DNA of 64,000 bases from Rhodospirillales bacterium (lineage in GTDB: Bacteria > Pseudomonadota > Alphaproteobacteria > ATCC43930 > CGMCC-115725). Positions 35,000-44,860 of this stretch are shown in pieces. Below the pieces are notes generated by a model. The model did not search any database and was not told the DNA's origin. It saw only the letters and a list, made by a program, of their open reading frames with translations. How positions within the stretch are numbered: position 1 is the stretch's first letter; every line of letters starts with the position of its first letter. The stretch is taken from assembly GCA_947473305.1 (NCBI GenBank), contig CANJCB010000012.1, forward strand, positions 57,279-121,278. The letters run 5' to 3'. Position numbers and translations under genes: made by a program.

Positions 35000-36567
35000 A
35001 ACAGGCTTCCCTGCCGGGTATTGGGATCGGATGTCGGCTTTGCGGGCTTGCGCGCCGGACTGCCCGCGACCACCGAGACCTTGCCGTCTTGGAATTCAAG
35101 CGAGAGATCCGCTCCCGGCACCACAGCGGCAGCAAGTTCGACGACGTGGCCATCATTGCCACGCACCATGGCATAGCCCTTCGCCATGATTTTCTCATGG
35201 CCCAGCCGCTGGCTTTCTATCCGTGCCGCGAGGCTTTCCACTCGCTGCCCCTGGGCATCGATAAGGCGGTCGATCGCCCCCTTCTGCCGCTGCGGCAGGT
35301 CCTGCAGGCGCTGCCGGGCGGCGTCGATCTGCGCCGTCATCATTTGCGGTTCAATGCGGGCTGAGAGGTGATCCAGCCGTTGGCGCTGTCCCTCGATCAA
35401 GCGGTCCACGGCATTTCTTTGCCGCCGCGGCAGATCTGCCAGACGTTGCCGGGCACCGTCGATCTGTGCTTTCAGGATTTGCGGCGCGATCCGGCCGCCA
35501 AGGCTGTCGAGCCGCTGGCGATCACGACGGAGAAATTGCTCGAAAGCGAGCTTCAGCCGCTCCGTCCGGTCGTCGAGCTTCTGGGTTGCCTGGCCCAGGA
35601 TTGAGCGTGGATCGGGCAGGCCCCGCCCAAGACCCTCGATCTTGAGCCGCTGCTCGTTGAGCCAGCGGCCAAGCGCCGTGGCGAGCCGTCCGGCCTTGCC
35701 ATTGGCATCGGCCAACAGGTCGAGCCGCACCGGCACCGCCATCTCGGCCGCCGCCGTCGGGGTCGGGGCGCGGCGGTCGCTGGCAAAATCGATGAGCGTC
35801 GTATCGGTCTCATGCCCCACGGCGGAAATCAGCGGGATGACCGAGGCCGCCGCCGCCCGGACCACAACCTCCTCGTTGAAGGCCATCAGGTCTTCGAAGC
35901 TGCCGCCGCCCCGCGCCACGATCAGGAGATCGGGGCGTGGCACCGGTCCCCCCGCCACGATGCGGTTAAAGCCTTCGATGGCGGCCGCCACCTGCTGGGC
36001 CGAGCCTTCGCCCTGGACGATCACCGGCCAGAGCAGCACCCGGCGCGGAAAGCGGTCCCCCAGCCGATGGAGAATATCCCGGATCACCGCCCCGGTCGGC
36101 GAGGTGACGATGCCGATCACCTCCGGCAGGAAAGGCAGCTTCTTCTTCCGCGACTCGTCGAAAAGACCCTCGGCCTGGAGCCGCTTCTTGCGATCCTCCA
36201 GCATCTTGAGGAGCGCGCCGACGCCGGCCAGCTCCATCGAGTCGATGACGAGCTGATATTTCGACCTGCCGGGATAGGTCGTCAGCTTGCCGGTGCAGAC
36301 AACCTCCATCCCATCCTCGGGCGCGACCTGGAGCCGGATGGCGGTGCCGCGCCAGCAGACCGCGTCGATCACCGCATCGGCGTCCTTCAAGGCGAGATAG
36401 CAATGACCCGAGGAATGGCGCTTGAAGCCCGAGACCTCGCCCCTGACACGGACATGGGAGAAGGTCTGCTCGATCGAGCGCTTCAAGGCGCCCGACAACT
36501 CGCTGACGCTATATTCGGGGAGGTTCGGCCGGGCTGGCGCCTCGGTCGCAAGGGATGTTTCGCTCAT
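34996..36567 (-). CDS. xseA: Exodeoxyribonuclease VII large subunit
   Basis: A 523-residue subunit of the single-strand exonuclease. An N-terminal OB-fold (YSVSELSGALKRSIEQTFSHVRVRGEVSGFKRHSSGHCYLALKDADAVIDAV) is followed by the catalytic domain with VIGIVTSPTGAVIRDILHRLGDRFPR, LLIVARGGGSFEDLMAFNEE and ISAVGHETDTTLIDFASDRRAPTPTAAAE. A long coiled-coil part with 45-residue tandem repeats (residues 352-455) precedes the tail (IMAKGYAMV). The ATG at 36567 begins the family sequence. The small subunit xseB is not in the window. Divergent from purD. Confidence 0.95.
   Translation of the reverse strand: MSETSLATEAPARPNLPEYSVSELSGALKRSIEQTFSHVRVRGEVSGFKRHSSGHCYLALKDADAVIDAVCWRGTAIRLQVAPEDGMEVVCTGKLTTYPGRSKYQLVIDSMELAGVGALLKMLEDRKKRLQAEGLFDESRKKKLPFLPEVIGIVTSPTGAVIRDILHRLGDRFPRRVLLWPVIVQGEGSAQQVAAAIEGFNRIVAGGPVPRPDLLIVARGGGSFEDLMAFNEEVVVRAAAASVIPLISAVGHETDTTLIDFASDRRAPTPTAAAEMAVPVRLDLLADANGKAGRLATALGRWLNEQRLKIEGLGRGLPDPRSILGQATQKLDDRTERLKLAFEQFLRRDRQRLDSLGGRIAPQILKAQIDGARQRLADLPRRQRNAVDRLIEGQRQRLDHLSARIEPQMMTAQIDAARQRLQDLPQRQKGAIDRLIDAQGQRVESLAARIESQRLGHEKIMAKGYAMVRGNDGHVVELAAAVVPGADLSLEFQDGKVSVVAGSPARKPAKPTSDPNTRQGSLL
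35203..35514 (-). repeat. 45-residue (135-bp) tandem repeats in the XseA coiled coil
   Basis: Two full copies and one partial copy lie in the coding strand: residues 352-396 (RLDSLGGRIAPQ...), 397-441 (RLDHLSARIEPQ...) and 442-455 (RVESLAARIESQ...). Each contains AQID.ARQRL.DLP.RQ..A.DRLI. Equal length without gaps indicates recent unit duplication. In exonuclease VII this helical arm binds the small XseB subunits. Confidence 0.85.
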
Positions 36568-36628
36568 CGTTCGACATGATACAAGAGCGCGCGTTCGGAT
36601 GCGATGAAGGCGTTTGGGAGAGTCGGCG

Positions 36629-37903
36629 ATGCGGGTTCTGGTGATCGGATCGGGTGGCCGGGAGCACGCGCTCTGCTGGGCAATTGCCGCCTCGCCGCTC
36701 TGTGACGCGCTCTTCTGCGCCCCCGGCAACGCCGGAATCGCGCAGGAAGCGACCTGCGTCCCGCTCAATCCGATGGATGCCGAAGCCGTTATCGCCTTCT
36801 GCCGCGCCGAGAAGATCGATTTCGTCGTGGTTGGCCCCGAGGCGCCCCTGGTGGCGGGCCTGGTCGACCGACTCGAAGCCGCAGGCTTTCCCGCCTTTGG
36901 GCCGAGCGCCGGCGCGGCCGAGCTCGAAGGCTCCAAGGGTTTCACCAAGGATCTCTGCGCGCGCCACAATATCCCGACCGCCGCCTATGGGCGCTTCACC
37001 GAAGCCGAAGCCGCCAAGCGCTTCATCCGCGAGCGCGGCGCGCCCATCGTCGTCAAGGCGGACGGACTGGCGGCGGGCAAGGGCGTCACGGTCGCCATGA
37101 CCCTTGAGGAAGCGCTGGGGGCGGTCGACGACGCCATGGGCGACCAGCGCTTCGGCGCGGCCGGCGCGGAACTCGTGGTCGAGGAGTTCCTGGATGGCGA
37201 GGAGGCGAGCTTCTTCGCCCTGGTCGATGGGAGCCATGCCCTCCCCTTCGGCACCGCCCAGGACCATAAGCGCGTCGGCGACGGCGATACCGGTCCCAAT
37301 ACCGGCGGGATGGGGGCCTATTCGCCAGCGCCCTGCCTGACGCCGGAATTGGAACGCGAGGTCATGGCCCGCATCGTCGAGCCCACGGTCCGCGCCATGG
37401 CGGAAGAGGGACGCCCCTTCAAAGGCATCCTCTATGCGGGCCTGATGCTGACAGCCTCCGGGCCGCAACTCATCGAATACAACGTCCGTTTCGGCGATCC
37501 CGAATGCGAGGTTCTGCTGCCGCGCCTCAAGAGCGACCTGCTGCCGGCCTTGATCGCCAGTCGCGACGGCGTCCTCGACGGTTTCGACCTGCGCTGGCGG
37601 GACGAGGCGGCGCTCTGCGTGATCATGGCCGCCGAGGGCTATCCCGATGCGCCGCGCAAGGGGACGGAGATCCGAGGCATCGACAAGACGGCCGGAATCC
37701 CCGGCCTCACCGTCTTTCATGCCGGGACCCGCACCGAGGGGGACAAGCTGATCGCCGACGGGGGCCGGGTGCTGGGCGTGACGGCCACCGCCCCAACCAT
37801 CGCCGAGGCCCAGAAACGCGCCTATGAGGCGGTCGACAAGATCGACTGGCCGGGCGGTTTCTGCCGCCGCGACATCGGCTGGCGGGCGATCGGGAAGGGC
37901 TGA
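36629..37903 (+). CDS. purD: Phosphoribosylamine-glycine ligase
   Basis: A 424-residue ATP-grasp enzyme of purine synthesis that makes glycinamide ribonucleotide. It starts [20 protein letters not shown], with [90 protein letters not shown] and [20 protein letters not shown] in order. GGGAGAG lies 8 bp upstream of the ATG at 36629, preferred over an in-frame start 15 bp earlier. Confidence 0.97.
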   Translation: MRVLVIGSGGREHALCWAIAASPLCDALFCAPGNAGIAQEATCVPLNPMDAEAVIAFCRAEKIDFVVVGPEAPLVAGLVDRLEAAGFPAFGPSAGAAELEGSKGFTKDLCARHNIPTAAYGRFTEAEAAKRFIRERGAPIVVKADGLAAGKGVTVAMTLEEALGAVDDAMGDQRFGAAGAELVVEEFLDGEEASFFALVDGSHALPFGTAQDHKRVGDGDTGPNTGGMGAYSPAPCLTPELEREVMARIVEPTVRAMAEEGRPFKGILYAGLMLTASGPQLIEYNVRFGDPECEVLLPRLKSDLLPALIASRDGVLDGFDLRWRDEAALCVIMAAEGYPDAPRKGTEIRGIDKTAGIPGLTVFHAGTRTEGDKLIADGGRVLGVTATAPTIAEAQKRAYEAVDKIDWPGGFCRRDIGWRAIGKG

Positions 37904-37936
37904 TTTCGCCGCTCCGAGTCGCACCGCGGATTCCCT

Positions 37937-37954
37937 GAGGTCTTGCCTCTTTTT
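37937..37954 (+). terminator. Weak intrinsic-terminator-like hairpin after purD
   Basis: GAGG (37937-37940) and CCTC (37946-37949) flank a 5-base loop, followed directly by five T residues and, after GTTCCC, five more. The stem is only 4 bp. It lies in the 70-bp gap between convergent purD and the MFS gene. Confidence 0.4.
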
Positions 37955-37973
37955 GTTCCCTTTTTGTTTCTAA

Positions 37974-39146
37974 CTATCGCGTCCCGGCTTGGGCGTCGGG
38001 CAGAGGCTTCATCGGGATGAGGCAGAGCATCGCCACGCCCGTCGTCAAGGCGACCAGAACCAGGACCCATTCGGTGGGCAAGGCGGCAATCAGGGGAGCG
38101 GTCAGGGGCGGCGCCAAGGCCATCGCGATCTGCGCCGGAAAGGCGAGCTTTCCGAGGAGCGAGGCGATCCCTCTGGGACCCAGGAGATAGAGCGGCAGGG
38201 TGCCTCGATTGATCGTCTGGATGCCGTTGCTCATGCCGAAGCCCACCGCCAGCAGAAAGGCCGGCGCGCCCAGGATGGGCAACACGCAAGCGACCGGCAG
38301 GAGAGCGGACCCGATCCAGGCGCTGAAGAAGGGCGTCCGTCTGCGCCCGAATGTGAAATCGAGCACGCGGCTCGCGACCTGACCCGGCCCGATCAGCGCG
38401 GCGGCGGCGATGGCGGCGGCGGTCGAGAGTCCCAGTCCCGTCAGCAAAAGCAGGATCTGGACATTCATCATGCTGCTGATGAAGGCCCGCAGCGTGAAGA
38501 AAACCGCGAGCAGGATGATCACCCTCCGGCGCGCCTTGCCCCCGTCCAGCATGACCACCGGGGGAAGCGGCGGCGGCGCGGGCGGCGGGTTGCGGGGGAT
38601 GCCGAAGAAATGCACCGGCAGCGTGACGCAGAGATGGATCGTCACATAGATGATCGCGGTCCAGCGCCAGCCATAGGCACCGTTGAGCGCCGCGCTGACC
38701 GGCCAGCCGATCAGGGTCACGAAGCCACTGATCATGGCGAAGCTGACGAAGGTCCGCCGCGCGGCCGCCCCCAATTGGCGTCCGATGCAGGCCTGGGCCG
38801 CGTCGTAATAGCTGAAAGCCATGCCGACGCCGAGGACGGTCCAAGCCGCATACCACCCCCAGAGGTTCGGCAGGGTGGCCATCATGACGAGCGCCGTCAT
38901 CTGGAGCAGCGTGCCCGTGACCAGCGTCGACCGGCCACCGCTCCGCTCCATCCAGCGCCCCGCGATCGGGGCGAAGATCCCGTTGAGGATGACCGCCCAG
39001 GAATAGGCGCCGAGCACCACGGCCCGCGAGGTTCCGAATTCCTCGGCGATCTCGCCCGAGACCAGGATGGGGAAATAGAAGCTCGACGAATAGAGCAGGA
39101 TCTGGGTGATCCCGAAGACGAGCGTCAGCCGCAGATGGGGACTCAC
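37974..39146 (-). CDS. Major facilitator superfamily transporter
   Basis: A 390-residue membrane protein with about twelve hydrophobic segments. The first helix pair runs LRLTLVFGITQILLYSSSFYFPIL, and the loop between helices 2 and 3 reads GIFAPIAGRWMERSGGR, the MFS cytoplasmic-loop pattern. A central loop contains PPPAPPPLPPVVMLDGGKARRR. The closest theme is the YbfB/oxalate-formate-like group, but no substrate can be assigned. It overlaps tadA by 4 bp and is likely co-transcribed with it. Confidence 0.8.
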   Translation of the reverse strand: MSPHLRLTLVFGITQILLYSSSFYFPILVSGEIAEEFGTSRAVVLGAYSWAVILNGIFAPIAGRWMERSGGRSTLVTGTLLQMTALVMMATLPNLWGWYAAWTVLGVGMAFSYYDAAQACIGRQLGAAARRTFVSFAMISGFVTLIGWPVSAALNGAYGWRWTAIIYVTIHLCVTLPVHFFGIPRNPPPAPPPLPPVVMLDGGKARRRVIILLAVFFTLRAFISSMMNVQILLLLTGLGLSTAAAIAAAALIGPGQVASRVLDFTFGRRRTPFFSAWIGSALLPVACVLPILGAPAFLLAVGFGMSNGIQTINRGTLPLYLLGPRGIASLLGKLAFPAQIAMALAPPLTAPLIAALPTEWVLVLVALTTGVAMLCLIPMKPLPDAQAGTR

Positions 39147-39601
39147 CGGCGCTCCTTGAAAAAATCGCGCAGAAGATCGCCCGCGCGGGCCTCGTCGATG
39201 CCGCCGTAGACTTCCGGCCGGTGGTGGCAGGTCGGTTGCTCGAAAATGCGGGGGCCGTGATCGACACCGCCGCCCTTCGGATCATAGGCCCCGAAATAGA
39301 GCCGCCGCACCCGCGCCAGGGCGATGGCGGCCGCGCACATGGGACAAGGCTCCAATGTCACATAGAGATCGCATTGGTCGAGCCGCGCCGATCCGAGCGC
39401 AGCAGCCGCACCGCGCAGCACGAGCATCTCCGCATGGGCGGTCGGATCGGCGTCGGCCAGCACGCGGTTTCCCGCCGCCGCCAGGATGCGGCCGGTACCC
39501 CCGTCCACCAGCACGGCGCCCACCGGCACTTCTCCCCGGTCGGCGGCACGCTCGGCTTCGGCGAGAGCGCTCGCCATGAAGGAGGGAGATGGGTCGGACA
39601 T
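39143..39601 (-). CDS. tadA: tRNA-specific adenosine deaminase
   Basis: A 152-residue zinc deaminase that converts A34 of tRNA-Arg(ACG) to inosine. The catalytic HAE lies in PTAHAEMLVLRGAAAALGSARL and the zinc cysteines in LEPCPMCAAAIALARVRRLYFGAYDPKGGG. Length and the N-terminal FMASALAEAERAADRGEVPVGAVLVD match TadA rather than a general cytidine deaminase. Divergent from the amidotransferase gene. Confidence 0.95.
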   Translation of the reverse strand: MSDPSPSFMASALAEAERAADRGEVPVGAVLVDGGTGRILAAAGNRVLADADPTAHAEMLVLRGAAAALGSARLDQCDLYVTLEPCPMCAAAIALARVRRLYFGAYDPKGGGVDHGPRIFEQPTCHHRPEVYGGIDEARAGDLLRDFFKERR

Positions 39602-39615
39602 ATCCGGTGTGGCGG

Positions 39616-39644
39616 TTGCGGGATGGGAGTCGCAGGCCTAGATT
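39616..39644 (+). promoter_or_regulatory. Candidate promoter for the amidotransferase/pseudouridine synthase/rsmD unit
   Basis: TTGCGG (39616-39621), 17 bp, then TAGATT (39639-39644), about 30 bp before the ATG at 39675. The same 73-bp gap must also serve tadA leftward, where TTGTCA is visible on the other strand but lacks a good -10. Confidence 0.4.
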
Positions 39645-39674
39645 GGCCCCAACGCTTTGACAAGGTCATTCAGC

Positions 39675-40385
39675 ATGGCACAACCCGTTATCGGCCTCAC
39701 GCTCGATTCGGAAGCGCCCGGGGGCTATTCCAAGATGCCCTGGTATGCGCTGCGCGAAAACTACTGCAGCGCGGTGGTGCGGGCCGGCGGCCTGCCGATT
39801 CTCTTGCCTCACGAGCCGGAACAGGCGGCGGCCTATCTCGGCATGATCGACGGGCTCGTTGTGACCGGCGGGGCCTTCGACGTGGACCCCGCACTTTTCG
39901 GAGCATCCAGCCGCCATGCGACCGTCACGACCAAGGACCGCCGCACCGCCTTCGAGCTTGCGGTGACGCGCGGCGCGGTCGAGGCAGATATGCCGGTTCT
40001 GGGCATCTGCGGCGGCCAGCAGCTTCTCAACGTGGCCCTGGGCGGCACGCTGATCCAGCATATTCCCGACGAGATCGAGAACGCGCTCGCCCATGAACAG
40101 CCCAACCCGCGTACCGAGCCCGGCCATCACGTGCTGGTGACCGAGGGAACGCTGCTCCATCGCATCACCGGTCTCGAACGCCTCGCGGTCAACAGCGCGC
40201 ATCACCAGGCGGTCAAGGAGGTCGGTCCCGGCCTGGTGGTCGATGCGGTGGCCGTGGACGGCGTGATCGAGGGCATCGAGGATCCGCGCCGCCGCTTCTG
40301 CATCGGCGTCCAATGGCATCCGGAATACGCGATCGGCCCGGGCGACCTGAAACTCTTCGACGCTTTCATCCAGGCCGCGGGATGA
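39675..40385 (+). CDS. Class I glutamine amidotransferase-like hydrolase, gamma-glutamyl-gamma-aminobutyrate hydrolase (PuuD) family
   Basis: A 236-residue C26-type hydrolase. The nucleophile cysteine is in PVLGICGGQQLLNVALGG and the His-Glu pair in CIGVQWHPEYAI. IGLTLDSEAPGGYSKMPWYALRENYCSAVVRAGGLPILLP is the family start, and DGLVVTGGAFDVDPALFG matches the PuuD oxyanion region. It would cleave a gamma-glutamyl amide such as gamma-glutamyl-GABA from putrescine breakdown; no other puu gene is nearby, so the substrate is open. It overlaps the next gene in ATGA. Confidence 0.85.
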   Translation: MAQPVIGLTLDSEAPGGYSKMPWYALRENYCSAVVRAGGLPILLPHEPEQAAAYLGMIDGLVVTGGAFDVDPALFGASSRHATVTTKDRRTAFELAVTRGAVEADMPVLGICGGQQLLNVALGGTLIQHIPDEIENALAHEQPNPRTEPGHHVLVTEGTLLHRITGLERLAVNSAHHQAVKEVGPGLVVDAVAVDGVIEGIEDPRRRFCIGVQWHPEYAIGPGDLKLFDAFIQAAG

Positions 40386-41173
40386 CCGACGCCCCCAAGG
40401 GAGAGCGCATCGCCAAGGTCATGGCGCGGGCCGGGCTCTGCTCGCGCCGCGACGCCGAACGCTGGATCGCCGAGGGCCGCGTGTCGGTGGACGGCAAGGT
40501 GCTGGACAGCCCCGCTCTCGTCGTCACCCCCGCCAACGACGTGCGCGTCGATGGCAAACCCCTCCCCCTGGCCGAGGCCGCGCGGCTCTGGCGCTATCAC
40601 AAGCCCGCCGGTCTCGTGACCACCCATCGCGACGAGAAAGGCCGGGAGACCCTCTTCGACAAGCTGCCGCCGGAACTGCCGCGCGTCATTTCGGTGGGCC
40701 GGCTCGACCTCAATTCGGAAGGCTTGATCCTCCTGACAAATGACGGCGAACTCGCGCGCCGATTGGAGCTGCCGAGCCAGGGCTGGCTCAGGCGCTACAA
40801 GGTGCGCGTTCACGGCAACCCGCAGCCGGAACAGCTCGCGGCGCTTGCCAAGGGCATTACCGTGGACGGCGTCGCCTATGGCTCGATCCGCGTCGAATTC
40901 GAGCGCCAGCAGGGCGCGAATGCCTGGCTGACCATGAGCCTGAAAGAGGGCAAGAACCGCGAGATCCGCAAGGTGATGGAGCATCTGGGGCTTGGGGTGA
41001 ACCGCCTCATCCGGCTCGCCTATGGCCCCTTCCAGCTCGGCGCGCTGCCCCGCGGCGAGGTCGAGGAGGTCCCGCCCCGCGTGCTGGAACAGCAATTGGG
41101 CGTGGCGAAGCCCGACACCTCGATGGAAGCCCGTCGAAAGGAAGGGCGGAAACTTGCGCATCATCGCGGGTAG
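40382..41173 (+). CDS. 23S/16S rRNA pseudouridine synthase, RsuA/RluB family
   Basis: A 263-residue enzyme. An N-terminal S4 domain (RIAKVMARAGLCSRRDAERWIAEGRVSVDGKVL) is followed by the catalytic domain with YHKPAGLVTTHRDEKGRETLFD, the catalytic aspartate in VGRLDLNSEGLILLTNDGELA, and KEGKNREIRKVMEHLGLGVNRLIRLAYGPF. This matches RluB best (23S U2605), although RsuA and RluB are hard to separate. It starts by ATGA overlap and its last 20 bp overlap rsmD. Confidence 0.92.
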   Translation: MTDAPKGERIAKVMARAGLCSRRDAERWIAEGRVSVDGKVLDSPALVVTPANDVRVDGKPLPLAEAARLWRYHKPAGLVTTHRDEKGRETLFDKLPPELPRVISVGRLDLNSEGLILLTNDGELARRLELPSQGWLRRYKVRVHGNPQPEQLAALAKGITVDGVAYGSIRVEFERQQGANAWLTMSLKEGKNREIRKVMEHLGLGVNRLIRLAYGPFQLGALPRGEVEEVPPRVLEQQLGVAKPDTSMEARRKEGRKLAHHRG

Positions 41174-41711
41174 GCATCGCGGACGTCCCCTGAAGGCTCC
41201 GCCCGGCCTCGCCGTCCGGCCCACCAGCGAGCGGGCGCGCGAGGCGCTTTTCGATATCCTCTCCCATAGCCGTTTCGCCGAAGGGCCGGTCTATCACGCA
41301 GCCAACGTGCTGGACGCCTTCGCCGGCACGGGCGCCTTCGGTCTTGAAGCCCTGTCGCGCGGCGCGGCCCATGCGAGCTTCATCGACTTGGACCGGACGG
41401 CGCTCCAGGCGCTGCGGGACAATATCGCGTTGCTGGGAGAAGAGGCCAACAGCCGCGCGGTCCAGGGCGATGCCTTGAAACCGCCCCGAGCGGATCGCCC
41501 CTGCTCGCTGGTCTTCCTCGATCCGCCCTATCGCGAGGATGTGGGGGGCGCGGCCTTGCTGGCGCTTCTCAAGGCGGGGTGGACCGCCCCGGGGGCGCTG
41601 GCCGTGGTCGAGGTCGCAGCGACGCAGGATCTTGCGACGCCGGAAGGGTTCGAACTCTTGGACGAGCGCCGCTATGGCGCGGCCAAACTGATCTTCCTGC
41701 GCGCGCCTTAG
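41154..41711 (+). CDS. rsmD: 16S rRNA (guanine966-N2)-methyltransferase
   Basis: A 185-residue SAM methyltransferase, the normal length. It starts at a TTG with GGAAGG about 10 bp upstream, giving [36 protein letters not shown], the family start. The SAM loop is [20 protein letters not shown] and the catalytic DPPY motif is in [14 protein letters not shown]. It methylates G966 of 16S rRNA. It overlaps the pseudouridine synthase gene and, at its end, convergent mutL by 4 bp. Confidence 0.94.
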   Translation: MRIIAGRHRGRPLKAPPGLAVRPTSERAREALFDILSHSRFAEGPVYHAANVLDAFAGTGAFGLEALSRGAAHASFIDLDRTALQALRDNIALLGEEANSRAVQGDALKPPRADRPCSLVFLDPPYREDVGGAALLALLKAGWTAPGALAVVEVAATQDLATPEGFELLDERRYGAAKLIFLRAP

Positions 41712-43513
41712 CGGCGGCCGAAGAGCCGTTCGATGTCGTGGAGCTTCAGTTCCACATAGGTCGGGCGGCCATGATTGCATTGGCCGCTATGGGGCGTCGC
41801 CTCCATCTGGCGGAGCAGCGCATTCATCTCCTCGACCGTGAGACGGCGGCCGGCGCGCACGCTGCCGTGGCAGGCGATGGTGCCGCAGACATCCTCCAAC
41901 CGTTCCTTCAGCGACAGGGCGTCGCCGAGTTCGGCCAATTCGTCGGCGAGGTCGCGCACCAGCCCGCGCACGTCGGTTTCGCCGAGCAAGGCCGGAACCT
42001 CGCGAACGACGACCGCGCCGGGGCCGAAGGGTTCCAGCACCAGACCCAGTTCCTGAAGTTCCGCCGCCCGCGCCGAAAGGCGCGCCACCGAAGGCTCGTC
42101 GAGTTCGACGACCTCGGGCAGCAGTAAAATCTGGCGCTGAACCCCATTGGCAGCCATGGCTGTCTTCATCCGCTCGTAGACGAGGCGTTCGTGGGCAGCG
42201 TGCTGGTCCACGATGACGATCCCCTCGCCGGTCTGGGCGACGATATAGGTATCGTGAAGCTGCGCACGGGCAGCTCCGAGCGGATAGGACGGGACGGGTC
42301 CCGCTGCGGGCATGTCGGCGCGGGCCGAGGGTCGTTCCAGCTCCGGAGCCAGGGGCGCGTAATAGGCGGCGGCCGCTTCGGCCAACCCTTGCGGAAAGCC
42401 GGGATTCTGGGACGGGAAGGGATTGTAGCGGGTAACGCCGCTGCCCGGCCGCAGGGAGGAAAAAGCCTGGGCCGCCACCGTTGTCGAGGCGCGATGGCCC
42501 GCCGCACCAAGCGCCTGGCGCAAAGCGCCCACGATGAGGCCCCGCACCGCGCCGGCATCCCGGAAGCGCACCTCGGCCTTGGCCGGGTGGACATTGACGT
42601 CCACCTCTTCCTCCGGCAGCTCCAGGAAGAGGGCCACCATGGGATGGCGGTCGTGGGCCAGGAAATCCTGATAGGCCCCGCGCACAGCCCCGCCCAGGAG
42701 CTTGTCCCGCACCGGCCGGCCGTTGACGAAAAGAAACTGGTCCTTGGAGGTCGCCCGGTTCAGCGTCGGTAGGCCGATATGCCCCAGAAGCCGCATCCGG
42801 TCCCGGAGCGCGTCGATCGCCAGGGCGTTATCGGCAAAATCCCGCCCCAGGATCGCCGAGAGCCGCGTCCGCCGCGCCTCGACAGGATCGCTTCCCGCAA
42901 GATCGGGACGCGCGGGGTTGAGGCGCAGCAGCACCTTGTCTTCATCGCCCGTGACCGTGAAAGCCACCGCCGGATAGGCCATAGCCAGCCGCTGGACGAT
43001 ATCGACCGCATGGTCCCGCTCCGTGCGGGGCGTTTTCAGGAATTTAAGGCGGGCCGGCGTCGCGTAGAAGAGATCGCGCACCTCGACCCGGGTGCCGAGG
43101 GGATGGGCCGCCGGCTCGACTCGGGTCTTGATCCCCGCATCGACGGTCAGGGTCCAGGCGCTTTCGGCCTCGCGCTGGCGACTGGTGAGCGTCAACCGGC
43201 TGACCGCCCCGATGGAGGGCAACGCCTCGCCCCGGAAGCCCAGGCTGCGGATGCTGAGGAGATCGTCGTCGGGAAGCTTGGAGGTGCAATGCCGTTCGAC
43301 CGCGAGGGAGAGTTCCTCGGGCGTCATGCCCGCGCCGTCGTCGGTCACGCCGATGAGGGCGAGCCCGCCTTCCTTGAGAGCCACTTCTATCCGGGTGGCC
43401 CCAGCGTCGATCGCGTTTTCCACCAACTCCTTGACCGCCGCAGCGGGGCGCTCGATGACCTCGCCGGCGGCGATGCGATCGACGAGGACCGGGGGAAGTT
43501 GGCGGATCGTCAT
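41708..43513 (-). CDS. mutL: DNA mismatch repair protein MutL
   Basis: A 601-residue protein. The GHKL ATPase is complete: [49 protein letters not shown] and the K loop region [21 protein letters not shown]. The C-terminal domain carries the endonuclease metal motif [12 protein letters not shown] and the supporting CHGSVRAG and [12 protein letters not shown], so this MutL should nick DNA itself, as expected where MutH is absent. It starts 3 bp after pgi. Confidence 0.97.
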   Translation of the reverse strand: MTIRQLPPVLVDRIAAGEVIERPAAAVKELVENAIDAGATRIEVALKEGGLALIGVTDDGAGMTPEELSLAVERHCTSKLPDDDLLSIRSLGFRGEALPSIGAVSRLTLTSRQREAESAWTLTVDAGIKTRVEPAAHPLGTRVEVRDLFYATPARLKFLKTPRTERDHAVDIVQRLAMAYPAVAFTVTGDEDKVLLRLNPARPDLAGSDPVEARRTRLSAILGRDFADNALAIDALRDRMRLLGHIGLPTLNRATSKDQFLFVNGRPVRDKLLGGAVRGAYQDFLAHDRHPMVALFLELPEEEVDVNVHPAKAEVRFRDAGAVRGLIVGALRQALGAAGHRASTTVAAQAFSSLRPGSGVTRYNPFPSQNPGFPQGLAEAAAAYYAPLAPELERPSARADMPAAGPVPSYPLGAARAQLHDTYIVAQTGEGIVIVDQHAAHERLVYERMKTAMAANGVQRQILLLPEVVELDEPSVARLSARAAELQELGLVLEPFGPGAVVVREVPALLGETDVRGLVRDLADELAELGDALSLKERLEDVCGTIACHGSVRAGRRLTVEEMNALLRQMEATPHSGQCNHGRPTYVELKLHDIERLFGRR

Positions 43514-43516
43514 ACC

Positions 43517-44824
43517 TTATCTTGTAGCAGATCGCGCCATTTCGCCAAGATATTGTCTTGCTCGGACCTTGCCGTCCTCGACCGCAGGCTGGTCGAAGGC
43601 ATTCACTCCGAAGAGATCGGCGGCGATGATCGTCTCCAGCATGAAATGCATCAGAAGCTCGCCCAGCGCCGCCTCGTCGAGGCGGGGAAGACGGAAAACC
43701 CGGACAGGATGGCCCTTGTGCCGGAGGCTGTCCGAGGTCGCCCGCTGCTCGGCTTCGAGAAGGTCGCCCATGGATCTCCCGGCGAGATAGGCCAGCGCCG
43801 GCTCGTCCGCGACCTCGCCTTTGACGGGATCGCCCGTCCCGGCGACATCCAGCATCACCAGGGTGAAAAGCTTGTCCGAGGGCCCGTCGAGATAGAGCTG
43901 GAGCTGGCTGTGCTGGTCCACCGTGCCCAGGGCGCGGATCGGCGTGGTGCCCTTGCCCTCCTTGCCGAGGCTTTCGGCCCAGAGCTGGCGGAACCAGAGG
44001 CCGAAATGGGCGAGCCGGTCCACATAGGGCATCAACACGGTGGTCGCGGTCCCCCGCGCTTCGGCAAGCGCCACGGAAACGGCAGCGCCCAGCACCGGGT
44101 CGGATTGGCGGGGATCGGTCGCGGCGAGCGTCGCATCGAGCACCACGGCGGCCCCCGCCCTGATCGCCGCCCCGTCAAGGCCGGCGATCAAGGCCGGCAG
44201 CAAGCCGACGTTCGAAAGCACCGAGAACCGTCCACCCACACCGGGGTCGTGATTGAGCCTGCGCATGCCGAGCTTTTCCGCGAGCCGGCCCAAGACGTTA
44301 TCCGTCGGCTCCGTGATCGCGATGCAGCGATCCCCGACCGCCAAGACCCCAAGCGCGGCGCGCAGGGCGGCGATGCAGGTCCCGAGCTGCATCATGGTCT
44401 CGGCCGTGCTGCCCGACTTGGAGATCGCGATGACGCCGGCGCGGGTGAGATCGATAGCGGCGAAGAGGGCCTCGAAAGTCGTCGGATCGATATTGTCGAG
44501 GAAATGGAGCTGCGGTGCGCCAGCCCGCGGCTTGATCCCGTGGTCCGCCAGCGCCACCAAGGTTTGCCCACCGAGGCTCGAGCCGCCGGTGCCGAGCACC
44601 AGCACATGGGAAAAGCGTCGGCGGAACTCATCGGCGATGCTCTTCAGCTCCGGCAGGTCGTCGCGTTTCGCCGGAAGATGCAGAAGCGGCAGGCTGCCAT
44701 CCTTATGAAGACCGCGTAACTTGTCGAGGGACGGCGCAGCGCGGGCGAGCATCTTTTCGAGATCGCTCGCGGCAAGCCCTCCCCCAACCCCAAGACAACC
44801 CGAAATATCTTGAGCGTAGGGCAT
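43517..44824 (-). CDS. pgi: Glucose-6-phosphate isomerase, short form
   Basis: A 435-residue isomerase of fructose-6-phosphate and glucose-6-phosphate. The sugar-phosphate site shows VLVLGTGGSSLGGQTLVALAD and IAISKSGSTAETMMQL, with NDPGVGGRFSVLSNVGLLPAL-like sequence (HDPGVGGRFSVLSNVG), DQHSQLQLYLDGPSDK and EQRATSDSL. It lacks the extensions of the roughly 550-residue E. coli form and resembles the shorter bacterial type. It follows the M16 gene pair with a 96-bp gap and a promoter candidate, and is followed by mutL. Confidence 0.93.
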   Translation of the reverse strand: MPYAQDISGCLGVGGGLAASDLEKMLARAAPSLDKLRGLHKDGSLPLLHLPAKRDDLPELKSIADEFRRRFSHVLVLGTGGSSLGGQTLVALADHGIKPRAGAPQLHFLDNIDPTTFEALFAAIDLTRAGVIAISKSGSTAETMMQLGTCIAALRAALGVLAVGDRCIAITEPTDNVLGRLAEKLGMRRLNHDPGVGGRFSVLSNVGLLPALIAGLDGAAIRAGAAVVLDATLAATDPRQSDPVLGAAVSVALAEARGTATTVLMPYVDRLAHFGLWFRQLWAESLGKEGKGTTPIRALGTVDQHSQLQLYLDGPSDKLFTLVMLDVAGTGDPVKGEVADEPALAYLAGRSMGDLLEAEQRATSDSLRHKGHPVRVFRLPRLDEAALGELLMHFMLETIIAADLFGVNAFDQPAVEDGKVRARQYLGEMARSATR

Positions 44825-44860
44825 GGCGACTCCGACCGAAGGGGTGAAAATTTACCAAAT

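Noticed and set aside
36568..36628. Divergent xseA/purD promoter with TATCAT as -10.
   Set aside because: TATCAT is present on the minus strand, but the sequence 17 bp upstream (TCGCAT) does not resemble a -35 box.
36568..36969. A longer xseA start reaching into purD.
   Set aside because: The extra residues lie antisense to purD and show no similarity to the exonuclease VII N-terminus, which starts just after 36567.
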